Shown here: positions 14,837-22,811 of the stretch, in pieces
Position numbering within the stretch: the stretch's first letter is position 1
Layout: each line of letters starts with the position of its first letter
Source: Senegalimassilia anaerobia JC110
Lineage (GTDB): Bacteria > Actinomycetota > Coriobacteriia > Coriobacteriales > Eggerthellaceae
Assembly (NCBI RefSeq): GCF_000236865.1
Contig: NZ_HE611017.1
Span: 84,356-130,716 of the forward strand
Length of the DNA stretch: 46,361 nt
Reading direction: 5' to 3'
Position numbers and translations under genes: made by a program
Notes under the pieces: model-generated
Database searches by the model: none
What the model saw: only the letters and a program-made list of their open reading frames with translations
Told to the model about the DNA's origin: nothing

Positions 14837-15283
14837 CGCACGCCCCCTTCTTTGTGGGCAGGCTGTGGCGAGAGCTTCTGAAACCCCGTTTCGGGGTGGA
14901 AAAAGAGCGCGCTTCGCGATAGAATGCACATTAGCGTACATCCTTTCTTTGTGGTGGATATTTCGTTGTACGCTCCGACCGCGAGGCATTCCCCGCGGAA
15001 CCCCGCGGCGTCGGTAAGCCGCGAAGCATCTGAGAGCCGGGCGTCCTTGGTAAACGCCCGGCTCTCACTCTTTCATTTCCCCGTTTTTTGGCAAATCATC
15101 GAAATCGACCTGCCCTGCATCAAAATGTTGCATATCGAACCATCGTCAGCTATGATAGGTTGTTTTGCCTCTCGAGAGCTTTGCTCTCAAAACCCATGGC
15201 CTTCCCGCCGCATGCCCTATCTTGTCGACCAGGGGCGCCGAGCGCCTCCCGGCAAAACCGATCACGAAAGGCAGGCGGTGGAT
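14837..15283. other. Non-coding region between rep and integrase
   Basis: No gene of its own is supported here. It holds an 8-bp inverted repeat AGCGTACA/TGTACGCT (14933-14940 and 14967-14974), a small hairpin AACCCC/GGGGT near 14882-14897, the terminator at 15032-15066, and a GAGAGC/GCTCTC hairpin near 15173-15188. This is where rep control sequences and an attachment site would be expected, but I could not define either. Confidence 0.5.
15032..15072 (+). terminator. Strong hairpin terminator upstream of the integrase
   Basis: GAGAGCCGGGCGT (15032-15044) pairs perfectly with ACGCCCGGCTCTC (15054-15066), followed by a T-rich stretch (ACTCTTTCATTT). It would insulate the integrase from rightward read-through. 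Confidence 0.7.
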
Positions 15284-16393
15284 ATGGCTCAGGGCTATGT
15301 GACCCGAAGAGGGAAGATGTGGTACGCGATTTGGGTGGATTCCGAAGGGAAAACCAGGTCAAAGAGCGTTTCCACGCAGGAAAGCGAGGCGAGGATCTTC
15401 CTCGAGAGGCGGAAGATGGAGGTGGAGCTGGCTCGCAAGCACGACTGCGAGGCGGTTCTTTTCGAGCAAGCCGCGGAAGAGTACATAGCGCGCGTGCTGC
15501 CCACCGCCTACAAGCCGTCGACCGTGGTCAACATGACAAGCGACTTGAGGGCTCACCTCGTGCCGTTTTTCAAGGACGCCTACGTCTGCGAGATCTCGGC
15601 TCGCGACCTCGACTCCTTCATCGCCGAGAGGATCATCGACAACGGGGCGTCTTCGGGCAAGACGCTTAGGGAGATCAACACGTTTCGGCAGTTCATGAAC
15701 ACGGCGATCACCTGGAGATACGCCTCCTACAACCCAGGCTACCTCGTCAAGATCAAGGCCAGGAACGTGAACAGCATCTCGTTTCTAAGGCCGGTGGAGC
15801 TCAAGTCACTCTTCGAGCACGCCAACCCCGCATGGCGTCCGTACCTGATGACCGCGGGGCTCACCGGCATGAGGTGCGGAGAGCTCGCGGGGCTGTTCGA
15901 GAGAGACGTTGACTTCACGGAGCACAAGATACGCGTCAGGAGGTCTGTCTACGCCGGGAAGTACGACACGCCGAAGACGGCTTCCGCTATCAGGGACATC
16001 GACATGCCCCCCTCTTTGGAGCGCGAGCTGCGCGCATGGGTCGACTCCCCGCTTCGCCTGAAAACGCAAACCGGGATCTTGTTCCCGTCCCGGTACGGCA
16101 ACCCCCCGACCTCCTTCGTCGGGAACAAAATCACACTTCAACCGGCATTAGAAGCGGCAGGACTCCCGAAAATCAGGCTGCACGACCTGCGGCACACCTA
16201 TGCGAGCATACTCATTGCAAACAGAGAGTCCTTAAAGTATATTCAGCGGATGCTGGGCCATAGGTCCGTCAAGACCACCGTCGACACCTACGGCCATCTT
16301 ATCGACGAGTCGAACATGCCCGCAGCACGCAGGCTCGATGAAGCGGTCTTTCTCGGCAAGAAGCCTGCGGAACAAGACGGGCGAGCTGCTTAA
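15284..16393 (+). CDS. int: Tyrosine recombinase (phage/ICE-type integrase)
   Basis: 369 residues, normal for phage-type integrases. It catalyses site-specific insertion and excision of the element. Order: N-terminal arm-binding domain (GYVTRRGKMWYAIWVD), SAM-like core-binding domain (residues 60-160), catalytic domain with R197 (TGMRCGEL), K231, H300-x-x-R303 (HDLRHTYAS), H326 (MLGHRS) and nucleophile Y336 (DTYGH). All six are present, so the enzyme should be active. The ATG at 15284 is preferred because the homology begins there; the open frame upstream to 14924 is not protein-like. Confidence 0.92.
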   Translation: MAQGYVTRRGKMWYAIWVDSEGKTRSKSVSTQESEARIFLERRKMEVELARKHDCEAVLFEQAAEEYIARVLPTAYKPSTVVNMTSDLRAHLVPFFKDAYVCEISARDLDSFIAERIIDNGASSGKTLREINTFRQFMNTAITWRYASYNPGYLVKIKARNVNSISFLRPVELKSLFEHANPAWRPYLMTAGLTGMRCGELAGLFERDVDFTEHKIRVRRSVYAGKYDTPKTASAIRDIDMPPSLERELRAWVDSPLRLKTQTGILFPSRYGNPPTSFVGNKITLQPALEAAGLPKIRLHDLRHTYASILIANRESLKYIQRMLGHRSVKTTVDTYGHLIDESNMPAARRLDEAVFLGKKPAEQDGRAA

Positions 16394-16833
16394 ATCGTTC
16401 GGCCATCGAGACGGAATGCTGGGCATGTACAGCATTCCGTCTCGAAAGAACAATGCCTGAACAGGGGATTTGCAATCCTCTATAGATAATTTTTAACTAT
16501 GCGGCAAAAGCCCCTGTTGAGAGGCTACGTACGCTTTTAAATGGGCTTTTTGCTCGTTTCAAGGGGCGTAAAGCGGTTTTCGCCGTTTTGTGGGCTTCGA
16601 CCACATATGACACCCGGAAAGCGCCCCTCGCAAGTTTCTGATGATGCCCCTGTTTCTTGCTATTAGCGCTTTACCGAAGTTGTGGCGATGTTTCCGCCTA
16701 CCCCGGCTCCTAGCATGCGAAATCGAGCCGAGCGTGCATCTCGCGAAACGTCCGAATCAAAATCAAAGGAACGACACGAGGCGCACAGCATTCGTCGAAA
16801 CGGCTCAAGGCAATCCATATAAAAGGAGGAGCA
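16394..16833. other. Non-coding junction between element and chromosome
   Basis: No gene seen. It holds a perfect 16-bp inverted repeat (16406-16421 with 16430-16445), an AACAGGGG/CCCCTGTT inverted repeat (16460-16467 and 16511-16518), and a GCAAAAGCCC/GGGCTTTTTGC hairpin with a 29-base loop (16504-16553). Integrase-binding sites or attachment DNA are plausible here. No tRNA is visible. The end supplies the AAAAGGAGGAG site for the next gene. Confidence 0.5.
16406..16445. repeat. Perfect 16-bp inverted repeat just after the integrase
   Basis: TCGAGACGGAATGCTG pairs without mismatch with CAGCATTCCGTCTCGA around an eight-base loop. There is no T tract on either side, so it is not a typical intrinsic terminator. 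It lies 13 bases after the integrase stop and may be part of the attachment or excision site. Confidence 0.6.
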
Positions 16834-17622
16834 ATGGCAGATTTCCACGGAACCCAAGAGGTCGTCACCGACCTTCGCGAGGACGGCGTGCTCATCATGC
16901 GCATCAACCGCCCCGAGAAGCGCAACGCTATCAATGCAGTGACCTCTGCCGCCATGGAAGACATCATGAACAAGGCGGAGAAGGATAAGCGCGTCCGCGT
17001 CATCGTGGTCACCGGCACCGGCGAGAAGGCCTTCTGCGCCGGCGAGGACCTCTCCGAGCTGTCCAGCGGCGGCGAGTGCATGACCGTCACCGACCATGGC
17101 TTCGGCGGCATCACCGATCGTCTGTGCCCGAAGCCGACGATCTGCGCCGTCAACGGCGTTGCTGCCGGCGGCGGCATGGAGATCGCCGTCTCCTGCGACA
17201 TCGTCGTGGCTGCCGAGCATGCCCGCTTCGGCCTGACCGAGCCCAAGGTCGGCCTGATCGCCTCCACCGGCGGCCTGGTCCGCATGGCCCGCGACGTTCC
17301 GCGCAAGGCCGCCATGGACATGCTGCTGACCGCTCGCCTGGTGCACGCCGACGAGGCCAAGGAGATCGGCTTTGTCAACTACGTCGTGCCGGCCGAGGAG
17401 CTCATGGACAAGGCTCTGGAGATCGCTTCCACGATCGCCAAGAACGCTCCGCTGTCCCTGAAGTTCACGAAGCAGATCGTGCATGCCGCTTCCCAGATGT
17501 CCGAAGAGGACGCAATGCGCTACTGCGACGCCGCCTATCGCTTCATCGAGAAGACCGAGGACGGCATCGAGGGCCCCGCAGCCTTCGTCGAGAAGCGCAC
17601 GCCGAACTGGCAGGGCAAGTAA
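16834..17622 (+). CDS. caiD: Enoyl-CoA hydratase/isomerase, crotonobetainyl-CoA hydratase-like (CaiD-like)
   Basis: 262 residues, crotonase fold. CaiD hydrates crotonobetainyl-CoA to carnitinyl-CoA. The oxyanion hole loop (KAFCAGEDL) and both crotonase glutamates are present: E116 in GGGMEIAVSCD and E136 in GLTEPKVGL. The ending IEGPAAFVEKRTPNWQGK closely resembles the C-terminus of CaiD. It opens an operon that also encodes CaiA-, CaiB- and CaiC-like enzymes, which strengthens the call. AAAAGGAGGAG lies directly before the ATG. The exact substrate could be another 2-enoyl-CoA acid. Confidence 0.75.
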   Translation: MADFHGTQEVVTDLREDGVLIMRINRPEKRNAINAVTSAAMEDIMNKAEKDKRVRVIVVTGTGEKAFCAGEDLSELSSGGECMTVTDHGFGGITDRLCPKPTICAVNGVAAGGGMEIAVSCDIVVAAEHARFGLTEPKVGLIASTGGLVRMARDVPRKAAMDMLLTARLVHADEAKEIGFVNYVVPAEELMDKALEIASTIAKNAPLSLKFTKQIVHAASQMSEEDAMRYCDAAYRFIEKTEDGIEGPAAFVEKRTPNWQGK

Positions 17623-17642
17623 CTCCCGCTTCTTTTCTCCTT

Positions 17643-17683
17643 GCGAAGGGGAAGGCTTCCCGAACAGCTTCCTTCCCCTTCGC
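17643..17683. repeat. Intergenic hairpin in the cai-like operon
   Basis: GCGAAGGGGAAGG (17643-17655) and CCTTCCCCTTCGC (17671-17683) form a perfect 13-bp stem without a T tract. It lies between the hydratase and MFS genes. A smaller hairpin CGCCCGGT/ACCGGGCG follows near 17710-17730. Probably an mRNA processing or stability element. Confidence 0.5.
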
Positions 17684-17756
17684 GTTCACCGGCGTCAAGC
17701 CGCACCGACCGCCCGGTAACGGACCGGGCGAACCTGCACGAAGAAAGGATCCCACA

Positions 17757-19049
17757 ATGTCTCTGCTCGCAAAGAGCAAGGGCGAAGTCACTTACAAGGA
17801 CCTGAGCGGTTTCCACAAGTGGTTCCTCATCGTCCTCGTTTCCATGGGCTCGTCCATCATCTACACGCCCGTTTACCTGAAGAACGTCTTCTACGAGCCC
17901 CTGATGCAGGGCCTCGGTTGCACCAATGCCGACCTGGGCGCGCTGCTGTCCTGCTACGCCATCGTGGCGGTCATCGCGTACCTGCCTTCCGGCATCATCG
18001 CGGACAAGGTGCGCATGCGCACGCTGTCCTGGGTCGGTTTCGGCGCCACCGCGGTTCTGACCTTCATCTACGCCATGCTGCCGTCCATCCAGATGCTCTA
18101 CGTGGTGTTCGTCGGCTACGGCATCACCTCCATCCTGATCTGGTGGGGCACGCGCTTCAAGATCGTCCGCCTGTGCTGCTCTGAGTCCGACTACGCCTCC
18201 AAGATCGGCGTGAGCTACTCCATCTACGGCGCTGCGGGCCTGATCGTCGGCCTGATCAACACGGCCATCATCTCCGCCATCGCCGATGCCTCCCAGGGCA
18301 TCCAGATCCTGCTGGTCTTCCTGGGCGTCGTCATCGCCGTGCTCGGTGTGCTGTCCTTCATCTTCATCCCCGACTTCAAGGGCGAGATCGACAAGAACAC
18401 CAAGCTGTTCAGCCTGAGCGAGGTCGTCACGGCCATCAAGCACCCCGGCGTTATCTGGGCCTGCCTGGCTTACTTCTTCGTGTACCTGGTGTACATGGGC
18501 GTCACCTACACCACGCCGTTCATGACCACCTGCTTCGCCGCTCCGGTGGCCATCGTCTCCGTCGTCGGCCTCATCCGTACCTATGGTATCGGTCTCATCG
18601 CCGGCCCGGCTGCAGGCATCTTCGCTGACAAGCTGAAGAGCCCCTCGAAGTCGATCCTGATCTTCTTCGCCGCAAGCGTCATCGTGCTGGCAGCCTTCAT
18701 GATCATGCCTCGCGAGGCGAGCATGGTCATCCCGATCGCCGTGCTGGTCGTCCTGCTCGGCTTCGTGACCTACGGCGCCTTCTCCATCGGCTCCTCGCCC
18801 CTTACCGAGGCAAAGGTCCCGATGAGCATCTTCGGCACCGCTTCGGGCCTGCTGTCCGTCATCGGCTTTTTGCCTGACACCTTCGTCCACACCTGGTTCG
18901 GCGGCCTGATCGACGCCCAGGGCGCGGACGCCTTCAACACCATCTTCGTCGCGCTGGTCGTCTTCGCCGTGCTGGGCTGCATCTGCCTGGTCATGACGCG
19001 CCGCGCCATGAAGAAGAACGCCGCCGCCGAGGCGGAGTCCGCCAACTAG
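17757..19049 (+). CDS. MFS transporter of the cai-like operon
   Basis: 430 residues with twelve predicted membrane helices and the usual central cytoplasmic loop (FIPDFKGEIDKNTKLFSL). A motif-A-like IIADKVRMRTLSW lies after helix 2. It belongs to the major facilitator superfamily and probably imports the substrate of the pathway or exports a product, taking the place of the BCCT carrier CaiT of enteric bacteria. The ATG at 17757 follows GAAAGGATCCCACA. No residue reveals the substrate. Confidence 0.8.
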   Translation: MSLLAKSKGEVTYKDLSGFHKWFLIVLVSMGSSIIYTPVYLKNVFYEPLMQGLGCTNADLGALLSCYAIVAVIAYLPSGIIADKVRMRTLSWVGFGATAVLTFIYAMLPSIQMLYVVFVGYGITSILIWWGTRFKIVRLCCSESDYASKIGVSYSIYGAAGLIVGLINTAIISAIADASQGIQILLVFLGVVIAVLGVLSFIFIPDFKGEIDKNTKLFSLSEVVTAIKHPGVIWACLAYFFVYLVYMGVTYTTPFMTTCFAAPVAIVSVVGLIRTYGIGLIAGPAAGIFADKLKSPSKSILIFFAASVIVLAAFMIMPREASMVIPIAVLVVLLGFVTYGAFSIGSSPLTEAKVPMSIFGTASGLLSVIGFLPDTFVHTWFGGLIDAQGADAFNTIFVALVVFAVLGCICLVMTRRAMKKNAAAEAESAN

Positions 19050-19122
19050 CGTTTACTTACCCACCCCAGCCGTTCAGGCGCGCCGCCCACAAGGCGGCGC
19101 CCTAGAAAATCGAGGAAGAGAC

Positions 19123-20115
19123 ATGAATAAGATCGACGTCCTCTCGAAAATCAACGAGGGCATGCGTGCGGTGCTCGCCAAGGAAGACGAGCTCGCAGGA
19201 AACGCCAACGACACGAGCGCCGGATTCGAGCAGATGCGCCTGAACTACACCGCTGGGCGTGCTTACTGGGTAGAGGGCGGCCCGGAAATGGCCGAGAAGG
19301 TCGACTGCAAGGTCGAGGGCCCGCATGGGGACATCCCCGTTCGCCTGTACTACCCCGCCAAGGACCGCGCAAGCCTTGCGAACGACGGCGAGACCCTGCC
19401 GGCGATCGTCTACGCGCACGGCGGCGGCTTCGTTCTGGGCAACCTGGACACGCATGATCGCATCTGCCGCGTCCTGGCAAGCAAGACGGGCGCCGCGGTG
19501 GCAGCCGTGGACTACCGTCTTTCGCCCGAGGCGAAGTTCCCCGTGGCGGTTCAAGAAGTCGCCTGCGTCGCCAAGCACCTGCACGAGCAGGGCGAGGCGT
19601 ACGGCATCGACGGGAACCGCCTGTCCTTCGCCGGCGACTCCGGTGGCGCTCACCTGAGCCTGGCCGCCACCATGTACCTGCGCGAGGAGCTGGGAGGCTC
19701 CGACTACGTCAAGTGCCTCCTTTTGTTCTACGGCTGGTACGGCCTGAAGGATTCGGCCTCCCAGCGCCTTCTGGGCGGCCCCTGGGACGGCCTGACCGAG
19801 GCTGAGTGGCAGTGGTACAAGGAGCTCTACGCCGAGGATACGGCGGAGCTTGAGACGAGCCCCTACGCGAACCTCTTCCTGAACGACCTTACGCGCGACA
19901 TGCCTTCCTGCTACATCGCCGCAGCCGAGTACGACCCCCTGAAGGACGACAGCACGGCACTTGCGACGATCCTCGAGGAATACGGTATCCCCCACCGCTT
20001 CGAGATGTTCGAAGGCGTCATCCACGCGTTCCTGCACTACACCAAGATGCTTGACGAGGCCAACCTGGCGCTCGAGCACGGCGCGGAGCACTTCCGTCAG
20101 CAGATGGGCTGCTAA
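19123..20115 (+). CDS. Alpha/beta hydrolase, HSL/acetyl-esterase family
   Basis: 330 residues. Oxyanion motif HGGGF (99-103), nucleophile elbow GDSGG with S173, acid D270 (EYDPLKDD) and H300 (VIHAFLHY) make a complete hormone-sensitive-lipase-type catalytic triad. Such enzymes cleave short carboxyl esters. There is no signal peptide, so it acts in the cytoplasm. CaiA-D operons known to me do not contain an esterase; here it stands between the carrier and CaiA, suggesting that an esterified precursor such as an acylcarnitine is taken up and cleaved, or that it works as a thioesterase. Both are inference. Confidence 0.8.
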   Translation: MNKIDVLSKINEGMRAVLAKEDELAGNANDTSAGFEQMRLNYTAGRAYWVEGGPEMAEKVDCKVEGPHGDIPVRLYYPAKDRASLANDGETLPAIVYAHGGGFVLGNLDTHDRICRVLASKTGAAVAAVDYRLSPEAKFPVAVQEVACVAKHLHEQGEAYGIDGNRLSFAGDSGGAHLSLAATMYLREELGGSDYVKCLLLFYGWYGLKDSASQRLLGGPWDGLTEAEWQWYKELYAEDTAELETSPYANLFLNDLTRDMPSCYIAAAEYDPLKDDSTALATILEEYGIPHRFEMFEGVIHAFLHYTKMLDEANLALEHGAEHFRQQMGC

Positions 20116-20193
20116 CCGTAGCCGATACGCACTACCCACCACATTGTGACAGCGCGGCAAAAGGCCGCTCTGGATATCGACAAGGAGAATGCA

Positions 20194-21342
20194 ATGGACT
20201 TCAAATTGACCGATGAGCAGGAGCTGATCGTCGACAGCTACCGCGACTACATGGAGAGCGAGAACTGGGAGGCTTACTTCGCCGAGTGCGACGAGAAGCA
20301 CGAGTACCCGCTGCGCTGGGTCCGCGGTCTGTGCGAGCTGGGCTTCGACCTGATCATGCTCCCCGAGAGCCATGGCGGTCTGGGTCTGGAGCAGCCGGCC
20401 GTCACCATGATGGCCGTGTACGAGGTGCTGGGCCGCTACGGCGCCCCGACCTACGTCCTGTACCAGCTGCCGGGCTTCGAGACCATCATCCGCGAGGGCA
20501 CCGAGGAGCAGATCGAGGCCGTGCTGTCCACCCTGGGCACCGGCGAGCAGATCTGGAACTCCGCCTGCACCGAGCCGGGCGCCGGTTCCGACGTTGCCGC
20601 CCTGCAGACCACGTACAAGCGTGAGAACGGCAAGATCTACCTGAACGGCACGAAGACCTTCATCACCTCCTCCGCTGGCGTCAAGTACCTGGTCATCATG
20701 GCCAAGAACGCCGACGATCCGGAGATGTTCACCGAGTTCTTCCTGGATATGTCCAAGCCGGGCGTCTCCCTGTCCCCGCTGCACAAGCTGGGCCTGCGCA
20801 TGGACTCCTGCTGCGAGGTCTACATGGACAACGTCGAGCTGGAGGAGAAGGACATCTTCGGCAAGGAGGGCAACGGCTTCTCCCGCGGCATCAACGACTT
20901 CAACTTCGAGCGTTGGCTGGTCGGCGCTTCTGACTACGGCATGTCCATCGCCGTGTACGAGGATGCCTGTCGTCACGCCAACCAGCGTATCGCCTTCGGT
21001 AAGCCGATCGGCCGTCAGCAGCTCAACCAGCTCAAGGTCGCCGAGATGGCCATCAAGCTGAAGAACATGAAGAACATGCTGTACGAAACGGCTTGGGAGG
21101 CCGACAACAACGACGGCAAGTTCGACCCCGGCGCCGCCGCCATGTGCAAGTACTACTGCGCCAACTCCGCCTTCTCCGTCGTCGACGACGGCATGCAGAT
21201 CCTGGCGGGCGTGGCCGTGGCCGGCGAGCATCGCGCTCAGCGCATCTGGCGCGACCTGCGTGTGGACCGCGTCTCCGGCGGCACCGACGAGATGATGATC
21301 CTCACCGCCTCCAAGTTCGAGCTGAAGAAGTACCGCGACTAA
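20194..21342 (+). CDS. caiA: Acyl-CoA dehydrogenase, crotonobetainyl-CoA reductase-like (CaiA-like)
   Basis: 382 residues, the same length class as CaiA. FAD-dependent reduction of crotonobetainyl-CoA to gamma-butyrobetainyl-CoA is the CaiA reaction. Strong family stretches are visible: [48 protein letters not shown] and [14 protein letters not shown], the last holding the glutamate position of the family. AAGGAG lies upstream of the ATG at 20194; the frame upstream of it is not protein-like. It needs an electron donor such as FixAB, not encoded in this window. Confidence 0.85.
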   Translation: MDFKLTDEQELIVDSYRDYMESENWEAYFAECDEKHEYPLRWVRGLCELGFDLIMLPESHGGLGLEQPAVTMMAVYEVLGRYGAPTYVLYQLPGFETIIREGTEEQIEAVLSTLGTGEQIWNSACTEPGAGSDVAALQTTYKRENGKIYLNGTKTFITSSAGVKYLVIMAKNADDPEMFTEFFLDMSKPGVSLSPLHKLGLRMDSCCEVYMDNVELEEKDIFGKEGNGFSRGINDFNFERWLVGASDYGMSIAVYEDACRHANQRIAFGKPIGRQQLNQLKVAEMAIKLKNMKNMLYETAWEADNNDGKFDPGAAAMCKYYCANSAFSVVDDGMQILAGVAVAGEHRAQRIWRDLRVDRVSGGTDEMMILTASKFELKKYRD

Positions 21343-21372
21343 CTCACGCGGCTAGCAAACGGATCCAAAAGA

Positions 21373-21397
21373 CGGCGGCGCGGAAAGCGCGCCGCCG
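21373..21397. repeat. Intergenic hairpin between caiA-like and caiB-like genes
   Basis: CGGCGGCGCG pairs with CGCGCCGCCG around a GAAAG loop, ten GC-rich pairs. No T tract follows; the ribosome site CGAAAGGAATTC is immediately downstream. Confidence 0.5.
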
Positions 21398-21415
21398 AAT
21401 CGAAAGGAATTCATC

Positions 21416-22630
21416 ATGGCTCTTGAAACCAACAAGCCGTCCTTCGGCGTTCTGGACGACGTCAAGGTCGTTTACGCAGCAGTCGAGCTGGCAGCGCCGA
21501 AGGCCTGCGACCTCATGGCCGACTGGGGTGCCGACGTCACGTGGCTGGAGAACACCGGCGCGGGCGACACCATCCGCGACACCGCCTACGTCAAGCAGGC
21601 CGAGCGCCGCAACCAGCGTTCCGTTTCCATGAACTACTTCTCCGATGAGGGCAAGGAGATCCTGTTCAAGATGCTGGCCGACGCCGACGTCTTCATCGAG
21701 GCCTCCAAGGGCGGCACCTGGGCTCGCAAGGGCATCACCGACGAGGTGCTGTGGGAGATCAACCCGAAGCTCGTCATCGTGCACCTGTCCGGCTTCGGCC
21801 AGTCCGGCGACCCGAAGATGGTCAAGCGCGCCGCTTACGACCTGACCGTCATGGCCTACTCCGGCTACATGAGCCAGAACGGCACGCAGGAGCAGCCGAT
21901 GAACCCCGGCCCCTACGCTGGCGACTACTTCAACTCCCTGATGATCGTCTCCTCCACCCTGGCTGCGCTGCATAAGGCCAACCGCACGGGCAAGGGCGAG
22001 AGCATCGACTTGGCCATGTACGAGACGCTGCTGGCCATCGGCCAGTACTACCTGGTCGACTACCTGAACGAGGGCATCCTGTGGCCTCGCCCGGGCGCTC
22101 GCAACCAGAACCTCTGCGGCATCGGCGAGTACAAGTGCAACGACGGCTTCCTGGGCGTGTGCCTGTACGGCGTCGACCAGAACAAGTACTTCCTGGAGAC
22201 CATCGGCCTGGGTCACCTGTGGGGCACCGAGGACATCCCGGAGGACACCTCCGGCCTGTGGCTGGCCAACCCGCACGCTGCCGAGATCGAGGCCGCGTTC
22301 GAGGCGTACTGCCTGGAGCACTCCAAGTACGAGATCGAGGCGGACTTCGCTGCTCACCGCATCGCCGCTCAGGTCGTCATGGAGTTCGAGGACCTCGTGA
22401 AGGAAGATCACCTCAAGCTGCGCGAGGACTTCATGGATTGGGAGACCGAGGACGGCAAGACCTTCAAGGGTCTGGGCGTGTTCCCCAAGTTCCAGCAGAC
22501 CCCCGGCCAGGTGTGGCGCCCGATGCCCAAGCAGGGCGGCGACACCGCCGACGTGCTGACCAAGCTCGGCTACACGGCCGACCAGATCGCCGCGCTGAAC
22601 GAGAGCGGCGTCGTCAAGGTCGCTGAATAA
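21416..22630 (+). CDS. caiB: Class III CoA-transferase (CaiB-like)
   Basis: 404 residues, matching the family length. CaiB moves CoA between gamma-butyrobetainyl-CoA and crotonobetaine or carnitine. The catalytic aspartate is D170 in PYAGDYFNSL. Other CaiB-like stretches are FIEASKGG, KGITDEVLWEINPKLVIVHL and GKGESIDLAMYE. The C-terminus (PKFQQTPGQVWRPMP) also matches CaiB in layout. It follows the CaiA-like gene by about 70 bases including a hairpin. Confidence 0.85.
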   Translation: MALETNKPSFGVLDDVKVVYAAVELAAPKACDLMADWGADVTWLENTGAGDTIRDTAYVKQAERRNQRSVSMNYFSDEGKEILFKMLADADVFIEASKGGTWARKGITDEVLWEINPKLVIVHLSGFGQSGDPKMVKRAAYDLTVMAYSGYMSQNGTQEQPMNPGPYAGDYFNSLMIVSSTLAALHKANRTGKGESIDLAMYETLLAIGQYYLVDYLNEGILWPRPGARNQNLCGIGEYKCNDGFLGVCLYGVDQNKYFLETIGLGHLWGTEDIPEDTSGLWLANPHAAEIEAAFEAYCLEHSKYEIEADFAAHRIAAQVVMEFEDLVKEDHLKLREDFMDWETEDGKTFKGLGVFPKFQQTPGQVWRPMPKQGGDTADVLTKLGYTADQIAALNESGVVKVAE

Positions 22631-22673
22631 CAGCTGAAGGTTCCGAGAGGAAGGCTCCCCTTTCGGAATGACG

Positions 22674-22752
22674 GCCGGGCCCTGAGAAGGGCCCGGCTTC
22701 TATAGGGGCCTTGCATTCGACGGGGTATGGAGCGCCCCTCGTCGAATGCAAG
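22674..22752 (+). repeat. Two hairpins between caiB-like and caiC-like genes
   Basis: First hairpin: GCCGGGCCC/GGGCCCGGC (22674-22697), followed by TTCTAT, a weak terminator. Second hairpin: CTTGCATTCGACG (22710-22722) with CGTCGAATGCAAG (22740-22752), a perfect 13-bp stem around a partly paired loop. They may lower or process expression of the ligase gene downstream. Confidence 0.55.
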
Positions 22753-22811
22753 ACATCTGAAACGGCGCCAAAGCTAGGAAGCAACGGTCAAGGGATCAAG
22801 GGAGAGAAGAC

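Larger units (their letters stand above)
1..16450. mobile_element. Integrated plasmid-like element (left end outside window; right limit approximate)
   Basis: The block contains a replication initiator, ParA/ParB partition genes with an inverted repeat, ArdA, HicAB, a RecQ helicase, many small orphan genes and a tyrosine integrase at its right side, followed by ordinary metabolic genes. This combination indicates an integrated plasmid or integrative conjugative/mobilisable element. No relaxase, coupling protein or type IV secretion gene is visible here, so transfer functions, if any, lie left of base 1. The right boundary is placed between the integrase stop (16393) and the CaiD-like gene (16834). 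I could not identify an att core or a tRNA target. Confidence 0.8.

Noticed and set aside
14924-15283. N-terminal extension of the integrase
   Set aside because: The 120 extra residues show no homology and cover the terminator at 15032-15066; the recombinase domain starts at 15284.
17535-18890. 451-residue leftward frame opposite the MFS gene
   Set aside because: Asp/Gln/His-rich antisense shadow of a twelve-helix transporter with no domain features.
19102-21231. 709-residue leftward open frame opposite the esterase and CaiA-like genes
   Set aside because: It is antisense to two well-supported enzymes, has a Val/Leu/Gln/His-rich shadow composition and no ribosome site. GC-rich codon bias keeps the frame open.
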